From Limiplasma pullistercoris (lineage in GTDB: Bacteria; Bacillota; Clostridia; Christensenellales; Aristaeellaceae): a DNA stretch of 46,392 bases. The notes under the pieces were generated by a model, which saw only the letters and a program-made list of their open reading frames with translations, had not been told where the DNA came from and ran no database searches. The DNA lies in contig DVMC01000211.1 of assembly GCA_018715165.1 (NCBI GenBank), forward strand, positions 1 through 46,392. The letters are read 5' to 3'. Below are positions 15,277 to 24,893 of the stretch, in pieces. The position numbers and the translations under genes are program-made. Every line of letters starts with the position of its first letter. The first letter of the stretch is position 1.

Positions 15277-16470
15277 ATGCGAGTCAACTCCAACAAGAAG
15301 ATCCACAAAATGAAGCGAGATCCCTACAAAACCCTGCTTCGCGCTGCCGGCATCCTGGCGATTGTGGTGGTGGTGGGCATCGGCGTGTTTTATCTGTGCT
15401 CCCTGGCGGTCACGAATGACTACGTCTCCACCCGCAACCGCATCGAAAACGAAAACGCCGAGGCCGAGCTGGAGTTCAACGCCATGATGAACGAGCTGCG
15501 CGCCGAGCAGAACGCCGCGCTTGCGCCCAGTACCGGCGTGGTGTCCTCTGCAGACCTGCCGTCCTGGGAAAAAACGCTCAACGACACCCTCTGGCGTATC
15601 GAGGATGAAAGCAACGCTGGCTTGGAAAACACCAGCACCATCACGCTGGACCGCGCGTCTCTCATCAACGGCGGGCTGCTGCTGGTCAACCCCTGGCATT
15701 CGCTGCCGTCGGACTTCTCCACCGACGGGCTGGTGAGCATCGGCACGGCCAGCAACTTCCAGATTCAGGTGCAGGACAACAGCGTGCAGGTGTTCCAGCC
15801 TGCCTATGACGCGCTAAGCGAAGCCCTCACCGCCGCCAAGGACGAGGCGGGGCTGGAGTACTATATCGTGATGGAGGGCTACCGCTCGGTCGAGGCGCAG
15901 GAGGAACTTTTCAACGCGGAAATGGAGAGCCTTTCTTCCCGCTATTCCGGCAACACCCTCATCGAGGAAACCAAGAAAAAAGTCAACTACCCCGGCAACA
16001 GCGACTATCATACCGGCATGTCCTTCCGCATGGACGTCTACCAGCGCGACAACGCCGAGCTCAACAACTTGAAATTCCAGGCTGAATCCGAGCAGGGCGC
16101 GTGGCTGACGGAGAACTGCTGGCGCTTCGGCATCATCTTCCGCTTCCCCACGGCCGATTTTCCCAAGGGCTGGGAGGATAAAAGCTACAAGACCGGCGTT
16201 TCCGCGCAGCTCAACCTCTACCGCTATGTGGGCAAGGCGCATTCCGCCGCCATGCGTGTGATGGATATGTGCCTGGAGGAATACATCGAGTTTTTGATTG
16301 CGCATCCCCACATCTGCGTCTATGAGGACGGCGCGCTCAAGTATGAGATCGTGCGCATCAAGATCGCGGACGACGCGCAGAGCGTGCAGCTGCCCGTGCC
16401 CAATCCCGCCAGCAGCTACCTGGCCAGCCTGGACAACATGGGCGGCGTGGTCATGGCCTATACGTACTGA
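15277..16470 (+). CDS. VanY-like membrane protein lacking catalytic zinc ligands (paralog 3)
   Basis: The 397-residue protein has an N-terminal transmembrane anchor (AGILAIVVVVGIGVFYLCSLAV, about residues 24-45), a coiled-coil stalk (50-80) and a VanY-fold domain (about 170-330). The fold markers EGYRSVEAQ and RYVGKAH remain. The zinc motif SxHxxGxxxD reads SDYHTGMSFR (Y244 at the His position, R251 at the Asp position), and EPWHFRYVG reads AQLNLYRYVG, losing the catalytic Glu and the last His. H245 and D253 lie nearby but at shifted spacing. It is therefore probably an inactive, possibly peptidoglycan-binding, paralog. AAAGGTGG precedes the ATG, and a terminator follows. Confidence 0.8.
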   Translation: MRVNSNKKIHKMKRDPYKTLLRAAGILAIVVVVGIGVFYLCSLAVTNDYVSTRNRIENENAEAELEFNAMMNELRAEQNAALAPSTGVVSSADLPSWEKTLNDTLWRIEDESNAGLENTSTITLDRASLINGGLLLVNPWHSLPSDFSTDGLVSIGTASNFQIQVQDNSVQVFQPAYDALSEALTAAKDEAGLEYYIVMEGYRSVEAQEELFNAEMESLSSRYSGNTLIEETKKKVNYPGNSDYHTGMSFRMDVYQRDNAELNNLKFQAESEQGAWLTENCWRFGIIFRFPTADFPKGWEDKSYKTGVSAQLNLYRYVGKAHSAAMRVMDMCLEEYIEFLIAHPHICVYEDGALKYEIVRIKIADDAQSVQLPVPNPASSYLASLDNMGGVVMAYTY

Positions 16471-16484
16471 TTTGGTGAAACGAA

Positions 16485-16522
16485 GCGGGAGGGCGGCTGC
16501 CGGCTGCTCTCCCGCCATTTTT
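16485..16522 (+). terminator. intrinsic terminator after the parAB-VanY3 operon
   Basis: GCGGGAG (16485-16491) pairs with CTCCCGC (16509-16515), followed by CATTTTTT. The inner GGCGGCTGCCGGCTGC can extend the structure. Confidence 0.88.
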
Positions 16523-16539
16523 TGTAAGGAGGAAACCGC

Positions 16540-17079
16540 ATGCTTCCCCGAAACATAACGCTGAAAAACGGCGCGTCCGCCGTGCTCAGGACCGCCGTGC
16601 CGGAGGACGCGCCGCGAATGCTGGCCTACCTGCGCGCCTGCGCGGAGGAGACGGATTTCTTGCTGCGTGTGCCGGAGGAATGGGATATCCCCGTGGAAAC
16701 GGAGAAAGCGCTTCTGCAGGACATGGCGCGGCAGACGGATCAGCTGATGGTGGTGTGCGACGTGAACGGCGAGATCGCCGGCACGTGCCAGGTCGTCTGC
16801 ATGAATCGGGTCAAGACCCGGCACCGCGCCACGATCTCCATCGCGCTGCGCAGGGCGTACTGGGGACAGGGCATTCCCGGTCCCATGTTTGAGGAGATGG
16901 AGGCCTTCGCGCGCGGACGGGGCGTGATGCAGCTGGAGCTGGCTTATGCGCAGGGAAACGATCGGGCGCGCCGCCTCTACGACCGGCTGGGCTTTGTGGA
17001 AACGGGCCGGGGGCCCGACGCCATCCGCCTGCGGGACGGCACGCTGCTGGACGAGATTTTCATGGTCAAAAAGTTGTAA
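16540..17079 (+). CDS. GNAT family N-acetyltransferase
   Basis: The 179-residue protein is a RimI/RimJ-like GNAT. It has the N-terminal LRTAVPEDAPRML strand-helix, a central IAGTCQVV beta strand, an acetyl-CoA loop reading RRAYWGQGIPG (Q-x-x-G-x-G/A type) and the C-terminal NDRARRLYDRLGFVETG signature. The substrate is not evident. TAAGGAGG lies nine bases before the ATG. It is a single-gene unit between two terminators. Confidence 0.88.
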   Translation: MLPRNITLKNGASAVLRTAVPEDAPRMLAYLRACAEETDFLLRVPEEWDIPVETEKALLQDMARQTDQLMVVCDVNGEIAGTCQVVCMNRVKTRHRATISIALRRAYWGQGIPGPMFEEMEAFARGRGVMQLELAYAQGNDRARRLYDRLGFVETGRGPDAIRLRDGTLLDEIFMVKKL

Positions 17080-17084
17080 AGGAA

Positions 17085-17134
17085 AAGGCGCGGGGCGCGC
17101 ATCCCGAAAGAGGGAAACGCGTCCCGCGCCTTGT
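17085..17134. terminator. bidirectional terminator between the GNAT and ybaK genes
   Basis: AAGGCGCGGGGCGC (17085-17098) pairs with GCGTCCCGCGCCTT (17119-17132) with one mismatch. T-rich tracts lie on both strands (TTGTTT after, AAAA before). It serves the rightward GNAT gene and the leftward ybaK operon. Confidence 0.8.
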
Positions 17135-17142
17135 TTGCGCCG

Positions 17143-17613
17143 TCAGGCCGTCAAATCTGCAAGGGTGCAGGATATTGTGCGCTGTAAATCCGCCGGGGTC
17201 ATTTCTACCTGATAGCCGATCTTGCCGGCGCTGAAAATGACCGTATCGCACAGCTCGACCGTTTCATCCACCGCGGTGGGAAACGGCTTTTTCATGCCGA
17301 TGGGGGAGCAGCCGCCATGAACGTAGCCCGTCAGGGGCAGAAGATCCTTGCTCTTGAGCATCGCAATGCTCTTTTCTCCCACGACCGCGGCGGCCTTCTT
17401 GAGCGACAGCTCCTCCGCCACCGGAATCACAAACACATAGTACCGCCGCGACGCGCCCTGCGTCACCAGCGTTTTGAACACGTGCGAGGGGTCCTCGCCC
17501 ATCAGGCGCGCCGCTTCCACGCCGCTTGGCACAGACCCGTCCGCAGGATAGGAACGCGGCGTGTAGGGGATGCCCATGCCGTCCAGCAGGCGCATCACAT
17601 TGGTCTTGTCCAC
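17143..17613 (-). CDS. ybaK: YbaK/EbsC-type aminoacyl-tRNA deacylase (Cys-tRNA(Pro) deacylase)
   Basis: The 156-residue protein is of full family length. It has MDKTNVMRLLDGMGIPY, FKTLVTQG, the conserved lysine block ELSLKKAA and the GYVHGGCSPIGMKK motif typical of YbaK. YbaK hydrolyses Cys-tRNA(Pro) that ProRS misforms. AAGGAGC precedes the ATG. It lies 34 bases downstream of the large proline-rich gene on the same strand and is probably its operon partner by position only. Confidence 0.93.
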   Translation of the reverse strand: MDKTNVMRLLDGMGIPYTPRSYPADGSVPSGVEAARLMGEDPSHVFKTLVTQGASRRYYVFVIPVAEELSLKKAAAVVGEKSIAMLKSKDLLPLTGYVHGGCSPIGMKKPFPTAVDETVELCDTVIFSAGKIGYQVEMTPADLQRTISCTLADLTA

Positions 17614-17647
17614 GGAAAAGCTCCTTCTTTTGCAAATCGGTCAGCCA

Positions 17648-19369
17648 TCAGTCCAGCGTGCTGGTCGGCGCGTTGCAGACCAGACAAGGGCTGTACTGCC
17701 CGATATACTGGCTTAGCTCGCTGTAGGGGAAGGTGCCCGTCAGCGGCTGATACTCTTCCGCCACGCTCGAGCAGTAGGGGTCCAGATGATAGAAGCTGCC
17801 GCCGCTAAGGTTGTAATACAAAGTCGTGTCTCCCGCCGGAGCCGGAGTCACGGTGGTCCGCGGGGTTGCGGTGGCATCCGCCACACTCAGGTTGTTGACC
17901 ACGTTTTCCTCGCTGCTTTGCAGCTCATCATTGGTGGCCAGCGAGTTGGGGTCCACGTACCATTCGTCGCCTTCCTTGGTCATGATGACCATGAAGCGGT
18001 AGAGGGAGGGGTCCTTGCCATTGTTCTTGTTGATGGTGGCGGTCATGGTCACGGTGCGGCTGTTATCCTGGTCCGTGCCGGAGATTTCCTCGATGGTATA
18101 GTCCTCCGCCGTGCGGTTGGCCAGGAGCACAAACAGGGCGGTCGAGGGATTCTCCTGCGCGCTCGCCCAGCTGGGCTGCACCAGGCTGACCATCTCCTGC
18201 GGATTGTTGTTCTGCCACAGCGCCATGAAGGTTTCCAGCCGCTGCTCAGCCTCCGACGGACCGGAGGGCGTGGGCGCCGGCGTGGGAGAGGGCGTTTCGG
18301 TGGCTGCGACCGCGGCGGCATTTCCGTCCGGCGCGACGCTGGACTGCACGGAGGCCGGCTGGCCGCTGTTGGCGCCGGTGCGCAGTACATCGCGGCCTCC
18401 CTGCATCATCATGGCGACGGTGACGATACACAGCGCCACATAGACCATGCTCACGATCAGCCGGGTGACGGAGGAGAACATCTGCCGGTACCACATGCCG
18501 CCCAGCCCCAGCACACACAGGCCCAGAAACGCATAGCGGATCACGTCCAGCGAGGAGGGCACGAACAGGCAGGGGATAAAGACCAGCGGCAGAAGCCCGA
18601 ACAGGAACACGGACCACAGACGGTCGGCGTTGAAGGGCGCGTGTTCGCGCGCGGGCTGGGGCGGCGGCGTGCGCAGATTGAACATGGGCTGCTGCGAAGC
18701 GCCTCCCGCGGCCTGCGCCTGGGCGGGCGCGAAGGGAGGCGACTGCATGCCGCCAAAGGCTGCGCTCTGCGGCGGAGTCATCCCGCCTTGCGGCACGTAG
18801 CCGGGCATGGCCTGCGGCGATACGCCGGGCGCGGCGGACTGCATGGGGGAAAAGGAATACATGGCGGGCTGCACCGCGGGTCGCATGGGCTGCGGCTGAC
18901 CGGGCTGCATGGCCTGTACGGGAGAGGGCTGGGCGGCCTGCGGGGCGGGCGGCACAAAGCCCTGGCTGCGCGGTGAAAAGCCAGGATTGGACGCGCCAAA
19001 GACGGCGGCGCTGTTGCCCAGCGGCGGGGCAGCTGTGGAGGTTCCCGGCACGAAGCCCTGAAACGGCGGCTGGCCCGCCGTGGGCTGGATGAAGCTGGGC
19101 GAGGCGAAGGGAACTTGCGCCGTGCCCTGCATGGGCGCGGAAAAATAGGGCGGCATGCCCGCGAAACCACCCTGCGGGGGCATGGACTGCGCAAAGGCCT
19201 GCGGAGGCTGCGCCTGCGGCGCGGCGGGCGGTACGACGGGGGCGGGCTGCGGAACCTTGGAAAAATCAGGGGCTTCCGGAACCTGCCGCACGGGGGCTTT
19301 TTTCATAAAACCGCGCTTCTGCATCCCGTAGGTCGGGGTGGAAGCGTACTTGGTGCGGTTGGCGTTCAT
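17648..19369 (-). CDS. proline-rich membrane protein with C-terminal Ada-like Cys motif
   Basis: This 573-residue protein is not assigned to a named family. Residues about 30-245 are low-complexity Pro/Gln/Ala/Gly/Met-rich and cytoplasmic-looking. Three or four hydrophobic segments follow (about 252-345, for example FLFGLLPLVFIPCLFV). An external Thr/Pro linker (TPSPTPAPTPSG) leads to a folded domain with VSLVQPSWA and DEWYVDPN, then a second Thr/Pro linker. The last 50 residues read YYNLSGGSFYHLDPYC...PCLVC, the H-x3-C...C-x2-C arrangement seen in Ada-type metal-binding domains. The ATG at 19369 has AAGGAG; the frame to 19453 lacks one. Its own promoter lies at 19442-19469. Confidence 0.75.
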   Translation of the reverse strand: MNANRTKYASTPTYGMQKRGFMKKAPVRQVPEAPDFSKVPQPAPVVPPAAPQAQPPQAFAQSMPPQGGFAGMPPYFSAPMQGTAQVPFASPSFIQPTAGQPPFQGFVPGTSTAAPPLGNSAAVFGASNPGFSPRSQGFVPPAPQAAQPSPVQAMQPGQPQPMRPAVQPAMYSFSPMQSAAPGVSPQAMPGYVPQGGMTPPQSAAFGGMQSPPFAPAQAQAAGGASQQPMFNLRTPPPQPAREHAPFNADRLWSVFLFGLLPLVFIPCLFVPSSLDVIRYAFLGLCVLGLGGMWYRQMFSSVTRLIVSMVYVALCIVTVAMMMQGGRDVLRTGANSGQPASVQSSVAPDGNAAAVAATETPSPTPAPTPSGPSEAEQRLETFMALWQNNNPQEMVSLVQPSWASAQENPSTALFVLLANRTAEDYTIEEISGTDQDNSRTVTMTATINKNNGKDPSLYRFMVIMTKEGDEWYVDPNSLATNDELQSSEENVVNNLSVADATATPRTTVTPAPAGDTTLYYNLSGGSFYHLDPYCSSVAEEYQPLTGTFPYSELSQYIGQYSPCLVCNAPTSTLD

Positions 19370-19441
19370 GCTACATCTCCTTGCGTGGCCTTGGGTGCGA
19401 GTCCGAAAAGGCGGCGCGTGTACGCACGCGGATTCCTTTCT

Positions 19442-19469
19442 ATTATAGCACATATTGCGCCTTTGTAAA
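19442..19469 (-). promoter_or_regulatory. minus-strand promoter of the proline-rich membrane protein gene
   Basis: TTTACA (19469-19464) and TATAAT (19447-19442) on the minus strand have a 16-base spacer. Transcription runs leftward with a leader of about 65 bases. Confidence 0.78.
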
Positions 19470-19633
19470 CACAGCGCATCGTTTTACAAAAGAAAAGTAA
19501 CACTTTTTGGAAGAATTCTGGAGACGTGAAAACGTCGTCAAGGCCTGCACTTGAAAAACAGCAGATTCCGCTGCCGCCGCACAGCGAAAAATACGTAACA
19601 ATTTTAACGCACGAAATCCTTTTGGCGAATCAG
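19470..19633. other. AT-richer intergenic stretch between divergent promoters
   Basis: The gap 19370-19741 has no gene. It holds two divergent promoters and, between them, a stretch clearly richer in A and T than its surroundings. The stretch includes a short GACGT-GAAA-ACGTC hairpin near 19523-19536. No ORF with a ribosome binding site is visible, and no known regulatory RNA is recognised. Confidence 0.5.
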
Positions 19634-19662
19634 TTGCGAAAACAGCGACAATCATGTATAAT
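19634..19662 (+). promoter_or_regulatory. promoter of asp23-fakA-recG
   Basis: TTGCGA at 19634-19639 and an exact TATAAT at 19657-19662 have a 17-base spacer. The leader to the asp23 ATG is about 75 bases. Confidence 0.82.
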
Positions 19663-19741
19663 TATCCTGATCTGTTGTGCATTTGCGAATGGGTCAGCAT
19701 TGTGGGCGGGTTGCCGCCGCGCAAGGAGGCGCAGGACAAAC

Positions 19742-20092
19742 ATGGAGTGCAAGATCAAAAATGACATAGGCACGATCTACATCACAGAGGACGTGATGCT
19801 CAAGGTGGTCGGCTACGCCGCGCTGGAGTGTTACGGCATCGTGGCCATGTCCAGCAAGCGGGCCAAGGACGGCCTGGTGGAATGGCTGGGCCGCGAGAAT
19901 CTGTCCAAGGGCGTGCAGCTCAAGCTGGTGGACGATATGCTGGATGTGGATCTGTTCATCATCGTGGAATACGGGATTTCCATCGCCGAGGTTTGCAAGA
20001 CCATCGTGGAAACGGTGCGCTACAAGCTGGAAAGCATGACGGGCGTGAAGGTGCGTCGGGTCAACATCTCCGTTGAGGGCGTTCGCGTCTGA
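19742..20092 (+). CDS. Asp23/Gls24 (YloU) family protein
   Basis: The 116-residue protein has the DUF322/Asp23 fold signatures NDIGTIYITEDVMLKVVGYAA, GVQLKLVDDMLDVDLFIIVEYG and VRYKLESMTGVKVRRVNISVEGV. Family members associate with the envelope or take part in alkaline and stress responses; the YloU form is regularly encoded just before fakA (yloV). The ATG at 19742 follows AAGGAGGCGCAGGAC; the long upstream frame overlaps the promoter and is rejected. It is co-transcribed with fakA and recG. Confidence 0.92.
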   Translation: MECKIKNDIGTIYITEDVMLKVVGYAALECYGIVAMSSKRAKDGLVEWLGRENLSKGVQLKLVDDMLDVDLFIIVEYGISIAEVCKTIVETVRYKLESMTGVKVRRVNISVEGVRV

Positions 20093-20119
20093 TTATTAGC
20101 GTGTCAGGAGGAAAAACCT

Positions 20120-21772
20120 TTGATACAGACCAAGACGATAGACGGCGTGCTGCTGCGCGACATGGTGGTGACCGGCGCGGCCCTGCTGGAAAAGAACCGC
20201 GAAGCGGTGGATGCCCTGAACGTATTCCCCGTGCCCGATGGCGACACGGGCACCAATATGAGCCTGACCATGGCCTCCGCCACCAAGGAGGTCAACCAGA
20301 AGGAATACCTCAGCGCGGGCGAGGCGGCCGCTGCGCTGGCCAAGGGCGCGCTGCGCGGCGCGCGCGGCAACAGCGGCGTGATCACCTCGCAGCTCTACCG
20401 CGGCTTTGCGCGCGCGCTGGAGGGCATTGAAAGGATCACGCCCGTGCAGTTTGCCCAGGCGCTCAAGCGCGGCGCGGAGACGGCCTATAAGGCGGTCATG
20501 AAGCCCAAGGAGGGCACCATCCTCACCGTAGCGCGCGTCATCGCCGAGGAGGCGGTCAAGCAGGCCGAGCGCGCCCCGGAGGACTATGACGCGCTGTTTG
20601 CCAACATCCTCGCCACCGGCGACACCATCCTCAAAAAGACCCAGCAGATGCTCCCCGCGCTGACCCAGGCCGGCGTGGTGGACGCGGGTGGACGCGGGCT
20701 GTTGCTCATCTACATGGGCTATGCCGCCTGCCTGCGCGGCGAGGAGGTGCCCACCGAGAAGCTGGAGCTCTCCGGCGACGGCACCGCGTCCTTTGAGGAT
20801 GACCACGACGCCATCGGCGAGATCAAGTTCGCCTACTGCACCGAGTTTTTGATTCAGAATCTCTATCCCGACATTCTGGAGGAGGACATCGACTCCTTCC
20901 GCCGCCGCCTTAACCGCATCGGCGACTGCGTGCTGGTGGTGGGCGACTTGAGCCTGGTCAAGGTGCACGTGCATACCAACGAGCCCGGCAAGGCGCTGGA
21001 ATATGGCCTTAGCCTGGGTGAATTGGTCAACCTCAAGATCGAAAACATGGTCCAGCAGCGCCGGGACAACCAGGCCGCCGCGCAGCAGAAGGCCGAAGAG
21101 GAAACCCCCGAAAAGGAATACGGCATGGTGGCCGTGTCGCTGGGCGAGGGCTTCAACCGCATCTTTGCCGAGCTGATGGTGGACCACGTGGTTGAGGGCG
21201 GCCAGACCATGAACCCCAGCATTGAGGATTTGTCCGAAGCCATTGAAAAAACGCATGCCAAGACGGTTTTCGTGCTGCCCAACAATGGAAACGTCATCCT
21301 GGCGGCGCAGCAGGCGGCCGAGCTGTGCGAGGATAAGCGCGTTTTGGTGGTGCCCACCAAGAACGTGGCCATGGGCATCGCGGCGGCCGTGGCGTTCCAG
21401 CCCGAGCAGAGCCCGGAGGACAATGCCGCCCATATGAACGAGGCGGCCCAGCGTGTGCGCACCGGCACCGTGACCTACGCCGTGCGTGACAGCGAGCTGG
21501 ATAACCTGCACATCCACGAGGGCGATATCATCGGCCTCTACAACGGCCAGATCCACACCGTGGGCAGCAACGTGCACGATGTGACCCGCGACCTGATGCG
21601 CGAGATCGTCACAGATGACGACGAGCTCATCACCGTCTACTATGGCAAGGATACGGCCGAGACCGACGCCCAGGCTCTGACCGACGAGCTGGCCGAGATG
21701 TACGGCGACTGCGACGTGGAGATGCAGCCGGGCGGACAGCCGCTGTATTACTATCTGGTGTCGGTGGAGTGA
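20120..21772 (+). CDS. fakA: fatty acid kinase catalytic subunit FakA (YloV, DAK2 domain)
   Basis: FakA phosphorylates fatty acids held by FakB (DegV) proteins so that they enter phospholipid synthesis. The 550-residue protein has the N-terminal DhaL/DAK2 kinase domain with VFPVPDGDTGTNMSLT and GARGNSGVI, a middle region with CTEFLI and VHVHTNEPG, and the C-terminal DegV-like EDD domain. A TTG start at 20120 is used, with AGGAGG seven bases upstream. No fakB lies next to it, which is normal. Confidence 0.95.
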   Translation: MIQTKTIDGVLLRDMVVTGAALLEKNREAVDALNVFPVPDGDTGTNMSLTMASATKEVNQKEYLSAGEAAAALAKGALRGARGNSGVITSQLYRGFARALEGIERITPVQFAQALKRGAETAYKAVMKPKEGTILTVARVIAEEAVKQAERAPEDYDALFANILATGDTILKKTQQMLPALTQAGVVDAGGRGLLLIYMGYAACLRGEEVPTEKLELSGDGTASFEDDHDAIGEIKFAYCTEFLIQNLYPDILEEDIDSFRRRLNRIGDCVLVVGDLSLVKVHVHTNEPGKALEYGLSLGELVNLKIENMVQQRRDNQAAAQQKAEEETPEKEYGMVAVSLGEGFNRIFAELMVDHVVEGGQTMNPSIEDLSEAIEKTHAKTVFVLPNNGNVILAAQQAAELCEDKRVLVVPTKNVAMGIAAAVAFQPEQSPEDNAAHMNEAAQRVRTGTVTYAVRDSELDNLHIHEGDIIGLYNGQIHTVGSNVHDVTRDLMREIVTDDDELITVYYGKDTAETDAQALTDELAEMYGDCDVEMQPGGQPLYYYLVSVE

Positions 21773-21774
21773 GC

Positions 21775-23796
<2,022 letters not shown>

Positions 23797-23806
23797 AGAA
23801 TGAAGA

Positions 23807-23835
23807 TTGAAAAATGCCCGGCGTGGCGGTACAAT
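23807..23835 (+). promoter_or_regulatory. promoter of trmL
   Basis: TTGAAA at 23807-23812 and TACAAT at 23830-23835 have a 17-base spacer, starting 10 bases after the recG stop. Confidence 0.75.
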
Positions 23836-23872
23836 AAGCAGGGCATATTGCTCCGAAAGAAAGGACGTTATC

Positions 23873-24388
23873 ATGCACATCGTGCTTTACGAGCCGGAAA
23901 TCCCGCAGAACACGGGCAACATCGCGCGCACCTGCGCGGCCACGGGCAGCATGCTGCACCTGATCGAGCCCCTGGGCTTCGAGCTGTCGGACCGCTATCT
24001 CAAGCGGGCCGGGCTGGATTACTGGCACATGATGCAGTATCGCGTGTATGCGGATTTCGAGCGCTTTTTGCAGGCCTGGCCGGAGGCGCGCATGCACTTT
24101 CTCACCACCAAGGCCCCGCGCGCCTACACGGAGGCGGCATACGGGCCGGACGACTTTCTGGTCTTTGGCTGTGAAACGCGCGGCCTGCCGGAGTCGCTGC
24201 TTTCGCGGGTATATGACCGCTGCGTGCGCATCCCCATGGCGCCGGGTGCGCGCAGTCTGAACTTGAGCAATTCCGTGGCCATCGTCGTCTACGAGGCGCT
24301 CAGGCAGCAGGGCTTTCCCGGCCTTGAGGCGCAGGGCAGCCTGACGGGACGCGAGGATGCCTCCGCCCCGTGGATGGATTACGTGTGA
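23873..24388 (+). CDS. trmL: tRNA (cytidine/uridine-2'-O-)-methyltransferase TrmL
   Basis: The 171-residue protein is a minimal SPOUT methyltransferase that modifies wobble position 34 of tRNA-Leu. It has the N-terminal VLYEPEIPQNTGNIARTCAA, then the SAM-knot elements LVFGCETRGLPE, RIPMAPGARSLNLSNSVAIV. Length and motifs match TrmL rather than the larger TrmH or RlmB. The ATG at 23873 follows GAAAGGACGTTATC; the frame from 23807 overlaps the promoter. Confidence 0.95.
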   Translation: MHIVLYEPEIPQNTGNIARTCAATGSMLHLIEPLGFELSDRYLKRAGLDYWHMMQYRVYADFERFLQAWPEARMHFLTTKAPRAYTEAAYGPDDFLVFGCETRGLPESLLSRVYDRCVRIPMAPGARSLNLSNSVAIVVYEALRQQGFPGLEAQGSLTGREDASAPWMDYV

Positions 24389-24417
24389 CCATTCGTTGTC
24401 ACAAGGGAGGGATGCAT

Positions 24418-24873
24418 ATGGACGAACGCACGCGCCGCTTTCAGCGCCACGACGACCAGCAGGAGGACGAGCTGCGCCTGGACGAGGTGCTGGAGCCCTA
24501 TGAGCAGGACGAACCGGAGGCTTACGACGCCGCCGCGCCGGACTTCGCACCCTACGGCGACGCCCAGCCGCCCTATGAGGAGCAGCCCTATGATGAAAAC
24601 CCGTCGGCTTACGAGCCGCCCTACGAGGAGGAAAACCAGCCCTCCTATGGCGATCCCTATGACGAGGAATATTCCGATTACCATGAAGCCATAGACGAGG
24701 CCGTGAGCCAGGCCGGACGGTTCAGGGTGGCGATGGGCGTGTTCGACACCGTGAGCATTCTGGTGGGCATCGGGGTGATCCTTTTGCTGGTGGCGATGCT
24801 GGTATCGCTGGTGAGCTGGCTTCGGTCGGATATCCTGCATTCCGCGCTGCTTTTGCAAAGCGGCCTGCAATAA
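24418..24873 (+). CDS. acidic Tyr/Pro-rich protein with C-terminal membrane segment
   Basis: I do not recognise this 151-residue protein. Residues 1-95 are highly acidic and rich in Tyr, Pro and Glu with irregular PPYEE or PYDE units, and should be disordered. Residues 111-134 (TVSILVGIGVILLLVAMLVSLV) are one transmembrane segment, with a short tail after it. Topology would place the acidic region in the cytoplasm. AGGGAGG lies seven bases before the ATG at 24418 and only one base before the ATG at 24412, so 24418 is used. It lies between trmL and udg with short gaps. Confidence 0.75.
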   Translation: MDERTRRFQRHDDQQEDELRLDEVLEPYEQDEPEAYDAAAPDFAPYGDAQPPYEEQPYDENPSAYEPPYEEENQPSYGDPYDEEYSDYHEAIDEAVSQAGRFRVAMGVFDTVSILVGIGVILLLVAMLVSLVSWLRSDILHSALLLQSGLQ

Positions 24874-24893
24874 CCGCCGCGGAGGAAGCCGTC

